Source: Aphelocoma coerulescens
Taxonomy: Eukaryota > Chordata > Aves > Passeriformes > Corvidae
NCBI RefSeq assembly: GCF_041296385.1
Contig: NC_091013.1
Coordinates: forward strand, 31,257,001 to 31,321,000
DNA length: 64,000 bases
Reading direction: 5' to 3'
Shown: positions 49,858 through 62,984 of the stretch, piece after piece
How positions within the stretch are numbered: the stretch's first letter is position 1
Layout of the letters: each line of letters begins with the position of its first letter
Notes under the pieces: generated by a model
What the model was told of the DNA's origin: nothing
Seen by the model: only the letters and a program-made list of their open reading frames with translations
Databases searched by the model: none
Program-made: the position numbers and the translations under genes

Positions 49858-50400
49858 GTAGGAATTGCCATTCCAGGCAAGACCAGCTAGCCCTCCAGTC
49901 CAGCATTCTGCTTCTGGGCTCAAGGCAAGGCACTGAGGTTCAAAATAACCTGCTGATGGGGAGCACTGCTTCCTCAGTCTTGAGGTTCGTAGATGCTTTA
50001 TACACTGAAACGTGAGGCTTTATGCTTCTCATTAATAAAACTGTGTTTGCCAACGAAAGTAACAGAATGTGTTCTCATTACCTGTATAAAGATCCTGTTC
50101 CTTTTTAATCCTGCTATGCTCCAGGCTTTTCTCATTACTTTGACAGTGAATGCCACAGTTTAATTATGTTTCACCTAAAAAAAGTTAAATCGGTTTTCAC
50201 TGTCATCAACTGTTCTCTTATGTTGGTATTGCAAGAAAAGACAAGTGGCAGCATCCAACTGACTTCTGCAGTAATAGTTTCTGAGCCATTCTTCTCTCAG
50301 CTAAGCCATTCAAGTCTTTTCCATCTGTGTTCATCTGGAAGTCCACCCATACCTTTTATCATTTTTACCATTTATGTCAACTCCTCTTTTCACTCTGTCC
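49858..50400 (-). mobile_element. Very old reptile-type CR1 LINE relic, minus orientation
   Basis: On the plus strand the order of motifs follows the reverse complement of an old CR1-type consensus abundant in turtles and crocodiles. AATTGCCATTCCAGGCAAGA corresponds to the 3' end 'GGCCATACTGGGTCAGACCA'. CAGTCCAGCATTCTG, GAGGCTTTATGCTTC, AATCCTGCTATGCTC and GCCACAGTTTAATTATG follow. TTCATCTGGAAGTCC and CATACCTTTTATCATTTTTA come from the reverse-transcriptase C-terminal part. Collinearity over more than 500 bp despite strong divergence supports the call. The subfamily is uncertain. Confidence 0.62.
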
Positions 50401-53377
50401 TCATTTGGTCTCTGACCTAACTGTAGGGCACTTGTGTCCCTTAAGGCTCAGGACTTCACAATCGTGATCCCCCAGTTATCAGAGAGATTTCTGGAGTATT
50501 TTGCTGCCTCCTTTCTGCCTACATACCCACTTTTCTACCAGAAATCAAAGCACTGGGTGGTGCTTAAAAATCTAAGCAAAGGATGTTTCACAGCTGGGCA
50601 GTTTTCTCCAGTTAAGACACAAGTGCTGGGACCTCAGTCTGAGAAGTTCTCACACACCCCAGAGTTAGATAGCAGAAACTAAACATCACATTTCAAGGAA
50701 GGTCATTAGTTTCAAGCAAACCAACCTCATCTCTTCCGATTGGGGTGATAGAAGGGATGAGAGATGAAGGATCTCACTAGGTGTGACCTTTAACCTGTAC
50801 CTTATGAGATGTGTCCTCCTACCTTAAATGGAGCAAAACTGATTGTAGTTTTGTGCTGTCATCTTGTTGTCTTCACAGCATGGTGACTTTGTTTAGGGTG
50901 TATTTACCAGAGTACAGAGTACTCAGCAGTACAGAGACTAGAGTAAGTGAGCTAATTATGCAACACATTCCATATGACACATATGACCCAGATGTGAAAC
51001 AAAATAATTGCCATTATGATGAGATCAGTTTTAAAGCAGAACAGAAGACAGAAATTTTAAAATCTGTAAGATTGCCTAGGTAACATAAAAACCGTAAAAT
51101 TACTTGCAGCAATTGGAGGAAAAAAACCACAAATCACTATGCAAAATAAAAGATAAATGTGTGGCACAATTACAGCCCTTTAGCCCACACAGTATTTATG
51201 TATATTGTTTTTACTTGTAGCCATGCAAAAGAGAATAAATGTAAATATTTCCTTCTTTTTGATAAAAGAAAAAAAAGAATGTTTTAGTATTGCATTAAAT
51301 TTATAAACAACTTTGCATCATGAAGGATCCCTGACTGACAGGGGAATTGAAATGCAATATCATCCTTCAAAATGCTATACTTCATATTTCTGGTAGCATT
51401 GTTCATTTATTTGAAACAAAACCTTCTTAAGGCTCTGTCTGCCTTTTCTACATTCAATATAAGTTTAACATTTTTGGACCTCAACAGATAAAAATACCCA
51501 CTTGAAGCAGATTGCTCTTCTAGTCTCAGTAACTAAGCTGAAGCCCAGAGAAAATGCCTTTGCCTAAGCTAATGGCATCTATTGGTGTGTCTTGGTGTAA
51601 AGACTTTCCTCTTTTACAGAGGACAAGGTGGTTGCACAACAGTTTTTGGCTATATTCCCAGCAGACCTGTTCAAAATTGCAACTCATTTATGCACCTTCT
51701 CTAAGAGTGTTCTGGGCCATCTCTAGCATGTTGTCCTCTTCCCCTGAAGGTAATGCTGACCACAGTATTGAAAAGGAGAGTATTCTTGAGAGCCAGGTAG
51801 GGTGCCAGAGAAGGGCCTTCACACCCATACCCGGAGCAGAGTTGTCGCTGGTGAAGACATTTATGAGGATTATGGCTAATGCCACTTGACAGGTGCAAAG
51901 TGACACTTCCTTGAGCAGCAGCAGTGGCTGCTGAATCATTAGGTCTCTGTTATGGATGTAGGTCTTCTTGCACAAGAAATAGTCCTGTGCTGATTTCTGA
52001 ACAAGTGCAGTTTTTCAGTTAATTTTCTTACTCTGCCAAGGGCCCTGAAATCTAGTGATATTTAAGCAGTGTTTCAGCAAAAACAATGTTTTTGAGAGTG
52101 CCTCTCTTCTGTTTTCTCTTTATTTTTCAATACTGTCGTCTCGCTCCTCTAAATTGCCAACCTGTGCTTTGTGAGCATCTCAGGTTTTGTTTTAACCAGT
52201 ATTAATACAGACAGGCTGTCATCAGCCTCGTTGTGTAAATACTCCATTGGTTCCCTGAGGGAGCCATCTTGCTTTGAGCTACTTAGCACTTGGTCTACTG
52301 GTTGGCGGCTGTAAGGGGGTTGGTGTCCCTGAGGAACAAGGTTAAACAAAACCCCACAGCTTGTCTCGTCTTTGTTTTCCCCCTCCTGCTTTAATGAATG
52401 AAGAGTGCTTTTGTTGATGGCTGGGAAATGGATCCCTTCTATAAAAAAGCAGCAGTTTCCATCACTGATGGCCATAAGGCTGAGTTCGACTGGGAGGACT
52501 GCAGAAGGAGTTATTGTGGATAGTGGCCCTTAGTTTGCATGTCAGAAGAGTACAGCATCCTCAGGCTTCAGCCGTGTTGTGCCTTCTCAGCATCTCCCCC
52601 AGTTTAACAGCGAAGCAGAGGCAGCTGTCAGGATTGCCAAGAAAATATATTGAAAAGGAAGCTGAAGAGATAAACACATGCAGACCGTGCTGCTGGACTG
52701 GAGCAGCACACCCGCAGTAGGTAGGAGCAGCCTAGCGCTGCATTTCATGTCACACTGTTGTGCAAGCTCTCTGTTGCCTGCAGCAAATAAACTCTCAAAG
52801 CTGTAATAGTGGAGAAAATGACAGGATGAATTAAAGAGCTGCAACAAGGCAGCAGTGGAAGCACAGAATTGCTCATAGGGTATCAGAAAGGACATCCAGT
52901 AAAGGTACAGCCAGCATCCAAGGACAAAAAAGATGGTTAGGACCTCTCTACAGCATTATGGTCATAAAGTGGCATCCATGTCATGTTACATGGGAAACCC
53001 TAGTGAGCTATCAGTCTCCTGGGATAGTTCAGGAAAATCTTTTCATATGGGTGCTGTCAAAAAGAAATCAAGCACTGACTCCGAGATCATCACATACTAT
53101 ATGTGATCCTTGGGAGCTACATCAGTGACCACCAGTATGACAGAAATCTGTGGGAGAAATGCTGGGATATTTCTTAGATACTTCAGAAAGAGCAGTTGAT
53201 TAAAACTGTTTGATTTCCACTACCAAGTAGCAAATTTTGTCAGAGGGTTTTATATCCACATCTAATTAAAAAAATGTGTTCTATCTCACTTCAAAAAATC
53301 ATATAAGTGGATACATAAATATGTGTGTATATATATGTATGTAAGTATTTGTCTCTCATATGTGCATGAATAGATAC
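50401..53377 (+). other. AFF3: AFF3 intron, no recognised gene
   Basis: Unique sequence with a moderately GC-rich stretch at 51540-52760. Open frames of up to 111 codons on both strands overlap there and lack recognisable domains. An AT-dinucleotide-rich run lies at 53300-53345, just before a CR1 insertion. Confidence 0.6.
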
Positions 53378-54060
53378 ATGGAATCTTAGAATGGTTTGGA
53401 TTAGAAGGGATCATTAAAGGTCATCTAGTCCAACATTGCCTAGTAATGGACAGAGACACCTTCCACTAGACTGGGTTGTTTAAAGCCCCATCCAGCCTGG
53501 CCTTGAAAACTTCCAGTGGTGGAGTACCTGCAGCCTGTCTGGGCAACCTATTCCAGTGTCTCGCCACCCTCACAGTAAAAAATTTCTTCCTTATGTGAAA
53601 TCAAAGCCTACCATCTTTCAGTTGAAAACCATTACTCTTTGTTCCGTCACTACAGGACCTGATAAAAAGTTTTTCTCCATTGTTCATAAAGTCTCCTTTA
53701 TATATTGAAAGATGCATAAGGCCTTCCTGAGCCTCTTTTCATGGCTGAACAGCCTCAACTTTTTCAGCCTGTCTTCATATGAGAGGTGCTCCAGCTCTCT
53801 GATCATCTTCATAGCCCTCTGGACACCAACAGGTCCATCTCCTTCCTATGTGGGGAACCCCAGAGCTGATGCAGTACTCCAGCTGGGGTCTCACCAGAGC
53901 AGAGTGGACCTGTTGGCCACGCTCTTTTGATGAAGCCCAGGATACACAGTTGGCTTTCTGGGCTGCAAGTGCATGTTGCCAGCTCATATCTAATTTTCCA
54001 TCTTTCAATATCCCCAAGTCTTTCTCTTCAGGGCTGCTCTCAATCCATTCCCAATCCATA
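53378..54060 (-). mobile_element. CR1 LINE 3' half-copy, minus orientation
   Basis: About 680 bp. The 3' tail lies at 53378-53410 (TTAGAATGGTTTGGATTAGA). The 3' UTR follows, and from about 53775 the minus strand encodes the C-terminal part of CR1 ORF2 with recognisable words EEKDLGILKDGKL, ALAAQKANC and SALVRPQLEYC. The 5' end is truncated near 54060. One long minus-strand frame (53775-54113) is partly intact, which suggests moderate age. Confidence 0.92.
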
Positions 54061-57000
54061 TGTGTTCGTGTATACGTAGGATACCTCAGGAAAAGCAAGA
54101 AAATGTGTTGCAATCTCTTCTTTTGATCCTTTCTTATAATCCTCTGAATAATTGTTTATTGGAAGGAAAATCAGAAACTGGAATTCTTCACTGGATGAGT
54201 GCCGTGACCACCAAACCACACAATTATTTTCTTGTCATTAAACATAGGCTTTGTCGTATTGCATGTCTTGTCATGAGGACTTTGCTGAATAAGCACCTAC
54301 TTTTACACTGGACATTGTGTGATAACAAGAAATTTTCATCACCTAAGAAAACATATATAATATTTTTGAGGATATAGTTAATATTAGTATCTCTGTGTCA
54401 GTCTATTCAGTCTATGTTTTGACATTCTGTTCAGTTGCAAACACAAGTGTTCTCCTTCTACCATACCCATAGCATCAGTTCACAGAGCTAAATTTGGGAT
54501 CTGACAACAGTTAGGTAGATGATTTTTCTGAAATTTCTAAATTGAGAGGGAAAAAAGCAGAAGAAAACAAAGTCCAGCATTCAGGGAGCTGCATTGTAAG
54601 TGTCTCACTGCCAGACACTTTCTCTGGGGGAGGTCAAGCATCACTGACAGTGCTGGGATCTGCTCAGAACTGAGCACATAAATATCAAATCCGTGGAGGC
54701 TTATGTTGAGATGGCATCAACCTCCAGGAAGGCATGCTTGTCCTGTGTACAAGAGAATCCTGTGCATGTGGGTGCCTATGAGTATGATCTCAAGCGCTTT
54801 TAAATATACATCAGAACTTATAAAAATTTTTTTTGATTGTCAGAGGAACCAGTGTTAACTCCTGCTGGTGATAAGCAGACCTCTTTGGAGTGTCTCAATC
54901 CCTTCCTTCCTCCCCCTCCTATACAATTTATAATGCTCCCAGGCTATTTTTAGCCAGTTGCTGTAGTGAACTGGAGGAAATCAGTTCAGGAAATAACCAT
55001 TAACTGATCTGTTTTGCTTAAAACTCAGAAGGTTCAGTTCCACTGTCATCAGTCAGCAGCAGTAGGAAAGAAGAAAAGGGGGCACAGGGCCTTGAGTAAG
55101 TTATATGTGCTTTCCTTTGGTTCTCTAACCAAAGAAAAATACATAAAAAATGTTTAAGAGTTAGCTGAAAGTGAAAATACAGGGGGTGGGTTTTTTTCAT
55201 TAAAATGAAAAACTAGGGGAATTGTTTCTAATGAGACAAAGCATCCTACTCCAACCCAAAGGTAAAATGCTGCTGTAGAACACACTTGTGCTGAAAGCAA
55301 AGGCGCTGTCAAATTAGACTGATAAAATGGGATGAGGAAGTGATGGCATAGGTACCTCTACCTACAAGCATTCAAAGGACAGTATGACTGCAGTCCTGCA
55401 GGATACTTTAGAGAGGACTGAGAAGAATTTTCCACCCTTTCTTTTGACACTGCTCTACTTTTTTCCTGCAAACTGGTACCTGGCATGGAGAGCAGAGCCC
55501 AGGCATTCTGTGTCCTGAATTAACTCCCCATAAAGCAAGGGACTTACTAGCTCCCTCTCTTGTTGAGTATTGAGTATTCAGTGAAAGAAGTGGAACAGCT
55601 TTAACAGGAAGAAATTGCTTATGTCCCATCTTCACATTGCTGAGTGGGAGTTCAGCCTTGCTGTTACTGGGACCAGGAGGGATCTAAATGTAGCACTCCG
55701 GTCTTCCCGATGAGCATCTAGTCAGCACGCGACGTGCACAGCAGGGCCACGCTCACTCAGTTAGTTCTGTGAGAGATACTCCATTTTTGCACCCTATTTA
55801 AACATGCAGTGAACCAGAGAGAGAAGGTGTGATGACCCAGGCTCAAATCCCTGCTTGCCATCAATCAAGTTGGTGAGTGTATTTGAACCTGGTTCTCATA
55901 CATACTGTGTGCTAAAAGTGGGGCTAACGCCAAACAGATTGCTGTCAGTGTAAATGTACAGCTGATTTTCTTTTCACCTTAAACAATTTAATAAGTTTAA
56001 AAACAGTTCTTTGAAGGCCAGCATTGAAATTTTAAGTTCAGTCAAATATTTCTACCCTGAAATTTTGTATCTCTTGTCTTAAGAGTATGATCCAGGTCTC
56101 CTAGGACTTCACAGATAAATTGCTGAATTTTCATGCAGAAACAGCATGAATAGCTGTAAGCCCTTGTGCAATATGGTCCAAGCATGATGTTCCTGCCAAT
56201 AAGCTGCAGAAAGCAAGTCCAGTTTTTATTCTTAGAGAGAAAAATTGTGCTTTTTCAGGTGATGAAATTTATTACCTCTATTCCCATTGCTCTTCACCAA
56301 CCTCCAGATCTAAACCAAGCAGTAATTCAAAGGTTCTATCCAACACTGTGACCTTGACCTGTGGTGTTTTAGGCAGGCCACAAAACTGATCAGGAATTTC
56401 AACCACTACTGTGAGGATTTTGCAATCCTCACAATAATGGAGGAAATGTAACGGGGAAATCATTATCTAAATCTTGTATTGTATTCACTCCAGTACTAAC
56501 AGTAGGGTTTTGCTATATTCAGTCTGGAATTGGAGTGACATCGCTGTGTTTTAGGGTGGTTACACATGTTATTTTTTAATTCCCGATAGTCACTAAATTC
56601 TGTTTTAGAGAGAGATATCTTTCATTCCTGTCTTTAAATATTTTATGTCATTATTTCAAAGTTTTAAGGGTCAACAGTTGAGTGTCAGCCCTCAAAATCA
56701 TTCACAGGTCACTGTGTATTCATAACACTTTTAGCTGAAAAATACATCAATGAACATACTGCAAATGTATCTAGAGATCATTTACCATGACCGTGAGAGT
56801 CACCAGTGATCGCTGGAGCAGAAATTAGAAAGGAATCACACCAACAGCAAGGCCAACGTAGAGAACGTAGATATTTAGAAGAGAGTTTGATGCATCTTTT
56901 CCCATTTCAAAGTGATGCACTAGCACAGATCCCTCTTATAATCAAGTAACCATGATATTTTAAAACACTGTGACATCTGAGATTTGAATGCATTTCAGAA

Positions 57001-57860
57001 TCCCTGTGTGATACTGAAGACAGTAAATGAGTGACTTTGACATCGTCATTAAGAGATATTTGGGGAAGGCTATATGGGTCATGCAGTTGTTCTCAGGAGT
57101 TTTTAGGTTCAGTGCTACATATCTGCTTGGGAAGAGGTAAAACTGAAAAGTTGAATTGGAAATCTGATCCTCTAAATACTGTTCATTCTGCTAGTAAATA
57201 CTAGCTTCTCCCTGACCAGTACCCTGGTACGAAAAAGACAATTGAAAAGTAAAAATTAAATTGTGCGTCTCTTAGGTGAAGACACCACTAATAGAGACAA
57301 GTGCTCTGCTATTTCATGCATTCATTTTCATTCTCATCTTCTCAGGATTATTCCTCAAATAGTTGAAAGATGCAAACATTTGGGAAGATGGGGTTTTTTT
57401 CTTTCTTAATGATAAATTAAGGCCTGTCTCCAGTAGAAACATTGCATTTTTTCTTAGAAATGTACTGAGAGTTCTTCATCTGTGAAGAAATGTGAAAAAA
57501 CCTGCTGGATGGAAGCATTAACTAAATTCCTAGAATGCAATCTCATCTGGTAAAAATGTAGGTACTTGAGTACTGATGGTTGTTCCTCTCCAAGAAGTCT
57601 TAGTCTGTGGGACATTCTGGGGGTGCTCTGTCCAGGGCAAGGAGAAACTTCTTTGCGCACCTGTCAGTGGGTAGAGTGTCAACAGGGTTGATGCTCTGCT
57701 GGCTCCCACTGTGTGGTCCTCTCTTAGACATTGTCATCTCTAGTGTCAGCAAGGTGCTCCAACCTTTCTCTGCTGAGTTTCCTGACAACTCTGACAACTC
57801 TGTCAGATGTTGGGTAGTTTCCAGACAGCTGTGAACCAGTTTGACATCACTTGGGTTCAG
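54061..57860 (+). other. AFF3: AFF3 intron, no recognised gene
   Basis: AT-rich unique DNA. One old tRNA-box-like palindromic repeat is listed separately at 55831. Open frames here are short and have no visible family. Confidence 0.6.
55831..55915. repeat. Remnant of an old amniote repeat with B-box-like ends
   Basis: GACCCAGGCTCAAATCCCTG faces TATTTGAACCTGGTTCTC, so the two flanks are imperfect inverse copies. This pattern matches a reptile repeat recalled as CAGGTTCAAGTCCCTGC...GATTTGAACCTGGGTCTCC. The GGTTCRAATCC-like core resembles a tRNA B box. The family is not named here. Confidence 0.45.
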
Positions 57861-57870
57861 TTATATTAAG

Positions 57871-58008
57871 AATCACAGAATCACAGAATCATGGAATGGG
57901 TTGGGTTGGAAGGGTCTTTAAAGACCGTCTAGTGCCAACCCTCCTGCCGTGGGCTGGGACACTTTCCACCAGGCCAGGTTGCTCAAAGCCCCATCCAACC
58001 TTGTCTTG
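57871..58008 (-). mobile_element. Short CR1 3' end, minus orientation, with probable target duplication
   Basis: AATCACAGAATCACAGAATC is the octamer-repeat 3' terminus of CR1 read in reverse. GGAATGGGTTGGGTTGGAAG and the CCACCAGGCCAGGTTGCTCA segment follow. The copy is only 138 bp. The flanks TTATATTAAG (57861-57870) and TTATACATTAAG (58009-58020) look like an imperfect target-site duplication. The low divergence of the tail suggests it is among the younger insertions here. Confidence 0.88.
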
Positions 58009-58020
58009 TTATACATTAAG

Positions 58021-61000
58021 AATATATATGTGCCTGTGTCTATAAGCAGTATAGATTTTCATTTGAAAATGTGGAAATTGTGAAAATTTACATAAAAATA
58101 AATCAATGCAGTCCATACTGGTTTCAGAAATAAGAAAAATAAAATGTACACTCTTCTCAAGCTGTCAGCATCCTGTTGGTGAGCTCACTTGACCGAAGGT
58201 ATCCTCTATGTGCTAAAAGAGGCAAAGGATTTAAAATGGTCAAATTGTAAACAAAGAGTGCTTTATATGGTAAATGCAAAGTAGAATAAATTTTTTAAAA
58301 TAATAGGAGAGAAGTACCAGATTGAACAAGCAGTAAATTATTTATTCCCTATGGACAACTAAACTACTCTGAAAGAGAAAAGCTTTTATAAGAATTGATT
58401 GTGTACTAGCACATTATGACTGGAGCAATACCACACCATGCTAGTTCTTCAGGGTTTTTATTTCTGTAATATTTTTATGTAATAGCCAAAACAATAAATA
58501 TACCCCAGAAATTTCTTTGTACTCTTTGTGTGGTGGGATAATGCAGCACCCTTGTCAGGCAAGAAACTATACAGTCTGTCATTTATTCTTATTATTGGCT
58601 AATATAGTATCTGATGTGGGGATGTTAGTTCATGAGAAATCTAGACAGGAAATAACATGAAAGGCTGTTAATCCCCATTAAGAAGAATAACAGCGTCATG
58701 AGAAATACGAGGACTCTGTTCCATTACGGGTGTTAAATGATGGGGAATGCACCATCCTAAGAAGCTCTCGCTAACATCCTTTCTATCTGCAGGTTTCTGT
58801 GAAAGTGCATTTATGACCCTTTGCACAGCATTTGTCATCACGAACATAACCTTTAGAAGGTTTCCCTAGTTAGCTCCTCTCTCCCCCCTTTCTAACACCT
58901 GGCCTGGGTCACAGTGCATCTGGTCCTTACCACCGCAGGCGGATAGAGGACATGGGAGATCTGTGTTTGCACACATCCAGTGCAAACACTGTGAGGATTA
59001 CAGCCCCCAGCTGTAGGGAGAGGACAGCGACTGCATGGAGGAGCAAGTTGTGACCTTCTGCTTGGTTTTGTCACGGTCTCCGACTGCTCAGGAAGAGCAC
59101 CTGCATTTGAGACCAGTAGCTTAAATATCACAGTTTGATCATTAATTGCTGTGCAGGTGCTAACCCTAAATCAAAATCTATAAAATGACAGCCATAAACT
59201 TTGGGATTCAGATTTTACTGCTGACCTCTTGGTGATATCATGGCCAATTAAAATTGTTAAGGTGTGTTCACTGTGCTCCCTGGAACTTGAAGTTCAGTTC
59301 TATTTCCAATAAATAATTTGCAAATGCTGCTGCCCTGAATACTGTGTATGTGTAAGAGACTGAAAATGTCTGTAACCTCGGTATAATTAAGGAAAGTAGT
59401 TAAAATAGGACACTGGAATGCATAGCAAGGTATCACTATGAGCCCTTTTTTTCAGAAAGTACTGTTTCAAACAATAAATTTTAAAAGGCATTTATTAAAA
59501 AAAGACCTTTAATTTTTTAGAGATCTGTCAAACTTGTGTTTTCAATCTACCACATTTTAGATTAATTCTGCTATCTTATATATCTAAAAACTTGATTTCT
59601 TGATGGATCTTGATTGTTCTATAATTCTACATCCATCTTAGTTTCTAAAAGTTTAAAATTTCAGTCTATTAGAAACTTTTGCCCCATTAGACAGTGCCTG
59701 AAAAACATAAACTCCATATTGTTAGAACAAAAAAACTATTTATCATATTTTTAACTGGGTCATTAAGCTAAATAATCTGAAAATCTTCTGAAGAAACTAT
59801 TAATGTATTTTGGTGTGGCAAGACAGGGTTGTGACTCTTTGCTAATAATTTCTGCTAATCCAAATTATGAAGTGACATTTATGAACTGTATTTGGCATAA
59901 TACATGAAATTTTAGCTAAAGGTAGAACTACTGATTTGCACTTCAGCTGGAAAATACTTTTTTTATTGGTCATAGTGGTTCCAACCCTGAGAATTTAATA
60001 ACACCATGGTTTTGGGCTAAGTTAATAAATGGTAAGTTAAATTTTATAGACTAATCACTTCCAATTATCAAAGTTTACTTCTCTAGAAGGAGAAGACAGC
60101 ATTTTTTTAGACGTTGCACTTTCCATTTCTAATAACTGTTATCTTATAGCATGTTTTGTCAAGGTAGTAGCAATATATTACATCTAGATAGCACAGTGCA
60201 TGGAGAGCCCTATGGGTCTGGGGGCAGTGTCTGGAAGTCCTACCAAAGCTGTCCATGTGGAAATCCTGCAAACAGGGCTGTATTTTCAGGCTGCTCTCCT
60301 CCCCAAGGCTTGTGCCTCTTAACTCTGGGCTGCAGATAGGTGCACCTAGATACTCCAAATTCACTTGCTCAAGCCACTAGGAACCCTGGCAAACTCCTTT
60401 AAGGCAAAGCCATCTGAGGTGCTGCCTGTTACTATCTTTCCCCTTCACTCCTTCTTCAGCAACAGGTCAGCAGGGAGACCACTCACCTGTAAGAGAGAAA
60501 GCCCATTTTCCAGCCTCTCCTTAGTCTGACAGGTTTTCAGTCCATGTTGTATGTCTGCTAGATGCTCTCAGCTTCTGCCAGCTACCAGTCCTTCCCTAAG
60601 GGCAGATGGCTCTGCATCTGTCCCTGCTGGATTTTTTTTCTCTGTAATAGTGGCTCTTCAGACTGCTGGCACTGTGTGCCTTAACCTTAGAAAAGCATCT
60701 TTGCCATGGAGGCACTGACTAAAAGGAAGCACCATTCCCCTGAAGGTCATGTGTTTGGTGGTACCAGCCCTACAGTTTGTTACTAAAAGGCTCCTCATGG
60801 TGAGACCAGGAGGCAGGGAATAGCAGGCTGGGAAGCCTGTTGCAGAGCTTTACCTTGGGGCACAAGGTGTGCATGTCTCCAGAGCCTGAATGAAAAGGTG
60901 CCTGAGCCACTTCAGTGCAATCCTGGTGCCCGCACTGGGTGATAACTAAATCCCATTACAGACCAAGCCAGCATTTTCCCAACTGGGGAACATCCCTTTT

Positions 61001-62877
61001 CCCCAAGGCAAGGAACATGGAAATATTTGTGATTGTGGTGAGGGGAAAAGAGGAGCACAGCAGCCTAATTTTGATCACCTTGGCACATCCAGTGGTGAAA
61101 AGGATGCAGTGTGTGCAAGGGCAAGGAACTTCAAGGTGCAAAAAATTCCCTCTAAAGATCCCAGGCTCCCATGTAGTAGAGAGACTGAGGTGCCTGTGGC
61201 ACAATAATGGACTGAGTCTAAGTGACAAACTGCTCTTTGTGGGTTGTTGATGGTTTGGGTTCTCTCTGTTTTTAATATGGGCACCTTCTTGGATCATTTA
61301 GTTGTATCAGCTCAATTTGTATATTCTAATTTGTACAGTTATTGTGCTTTGTTTTGGTCTATTACAATTTGTTAAGTTATGCATTTTTATGGTTTTTCAT
61401 CCTACTGCTAGTAGGCTTAATGTATGCTCAAAAAATCATCATATAATTGGACTTAATTTTTTTTTGTTTGTGTACTTCAAAGTAGTGAGTCTGTTTGTAC
61501 CTAATATAGTCAAATAAAGGTAAGAAAGAAAATAAAATCCCAGCACTTGTTACTTGCTACTTTACAGAAGGGGGGGAAAAAACAGTCTAAACTGTTGCAA
61601 ATTTATTTACCTGAATAAAATAAAGGCATGGCTAGTGCTCAGAACATCTGATATAAGGACTATAAAATCATCTTTATCAAGGGCACATGAAGGAGACTGA
61701 AATTTTGCATTTCATCTGAACCTCCACAGATCCTTCAGAAGTGGCTAGCTTGTAATATAAAATTAATTAGCCGTGATACAGAGGAGAAACAAGGAGGACT
61801 GGAAACAGCTGCAAAGAGTTAGGATTATGCCATGTAGCCCACAATGTGATTATTTGGGCATTTCATTCAGGTAGGAGGGAGAATATTCAGGGAGATGTAG
61901 GCAGGGCAGAGGTTACAGAGTGCAGGGTAGTCGGGGAGAAGGTGCTTGCACCACAGATGTGGCTGGATGGGTTGTGCAGCTGGCAGCCAAGGACCCACTC
62001 CTCTTGGCAAAGGCTTTGCTGTCCATCTCACCAGTACTGATTCACTTCTGGGTCTCATTGTACATTATATGATGGACTCCAGGAATACCCAGATGTCCCA
62101 GTTCATAAATTGTTGAGCGTCTGAGCCTGAGTGTCTCCCATACTGCTGTCCATTTCAAGGCCTCTGGGAAATAAAATGTACCTCAGGGTGCCAGACCCTA
62201 TTTACTCCAGCACAGGTGATATAAGAAGAAAAGATGGCACATGGCATCTGTGTTGATTATGACCCATGCTGAAGCTCCAGAGCATTGCCTCCTGGCTCTC
62301 AGCCCTCCTTAGTCTGGGTGGGGTATGCACCAATGGGCAATACAGCACCCATGACCACTGGTCCCACATGGCTCAGAAGGAAAGTCATACTTTTGAAAGG
62401 GGGGCATAGGAGTTTTATGGGCCTGGACATATTTGTGCTATTTAATTTGTTTGGCAAAAGTTTGTGCAGATAATCTATCTGAAGTGCACATCTCATGATG
62501 GAATAGAGTCTTTTATGTCCATAATGCATGACTATTATATTACAGTAAGAGGCAGGACAAGGAAATAACAAATGGGAAGATAAGAGATTAGTATAGTCTT
62601 TAAAAAATGTCTATTATTATTCAAAACTCTATAACTGTCATGGCTGAAGACAAACTATATTATAAAAACACAGTATAATATTACCTGAATTATGGAATCA
62701 TGGCTTCTAGAGGCATAAATACTGTCGTTTTGGCATCTCTGCTGTGGTGTCAGTACATAGTTCTGCTTGTTCCATGGAATGTGGAAAAAGCTAAATCAAA
62801 ATTTCCCGACAACTTCTGATTCAGCAATTTTTACAATAAGTAGAGGTTATACCTACCTGAAAGCCTGTTTGAAATAT
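58021..62877 (+). other. AFF3: AFF3 intron, no recognised gene
   Basis: AT-rich to 60100, then a GC-richer block at about 60180-61260 with frames of up to 113 codons on both strands (60915-61250 plus; 60956-61297 minus) overlapping antisense to each other, so not credible as genes. A second GC-richer patch lies at 61870-62420. Confidence 0.6.
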
Positions 62878-62963
62878 GAAAAAAAAAGAAGTGAAAAGAG
62901 AGCATGAAAGAGAAGAGGAGAAGGCAAAGAAAGAGACCAGAGATCTTAGAGAGGAAAAGGAGC
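62878..62963 (+). repeat. Polypurine (A/G) tract
   Basis: About 85 bp almost entirely A and G, immediately upstream of the CR1 copy at 62985. It may have been the insertion neighbourhood or a captured simple repeat. Confidence 0.75.
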
Positions 62964-62984
62964 ACCTACTAGATGCTTCAGCCA

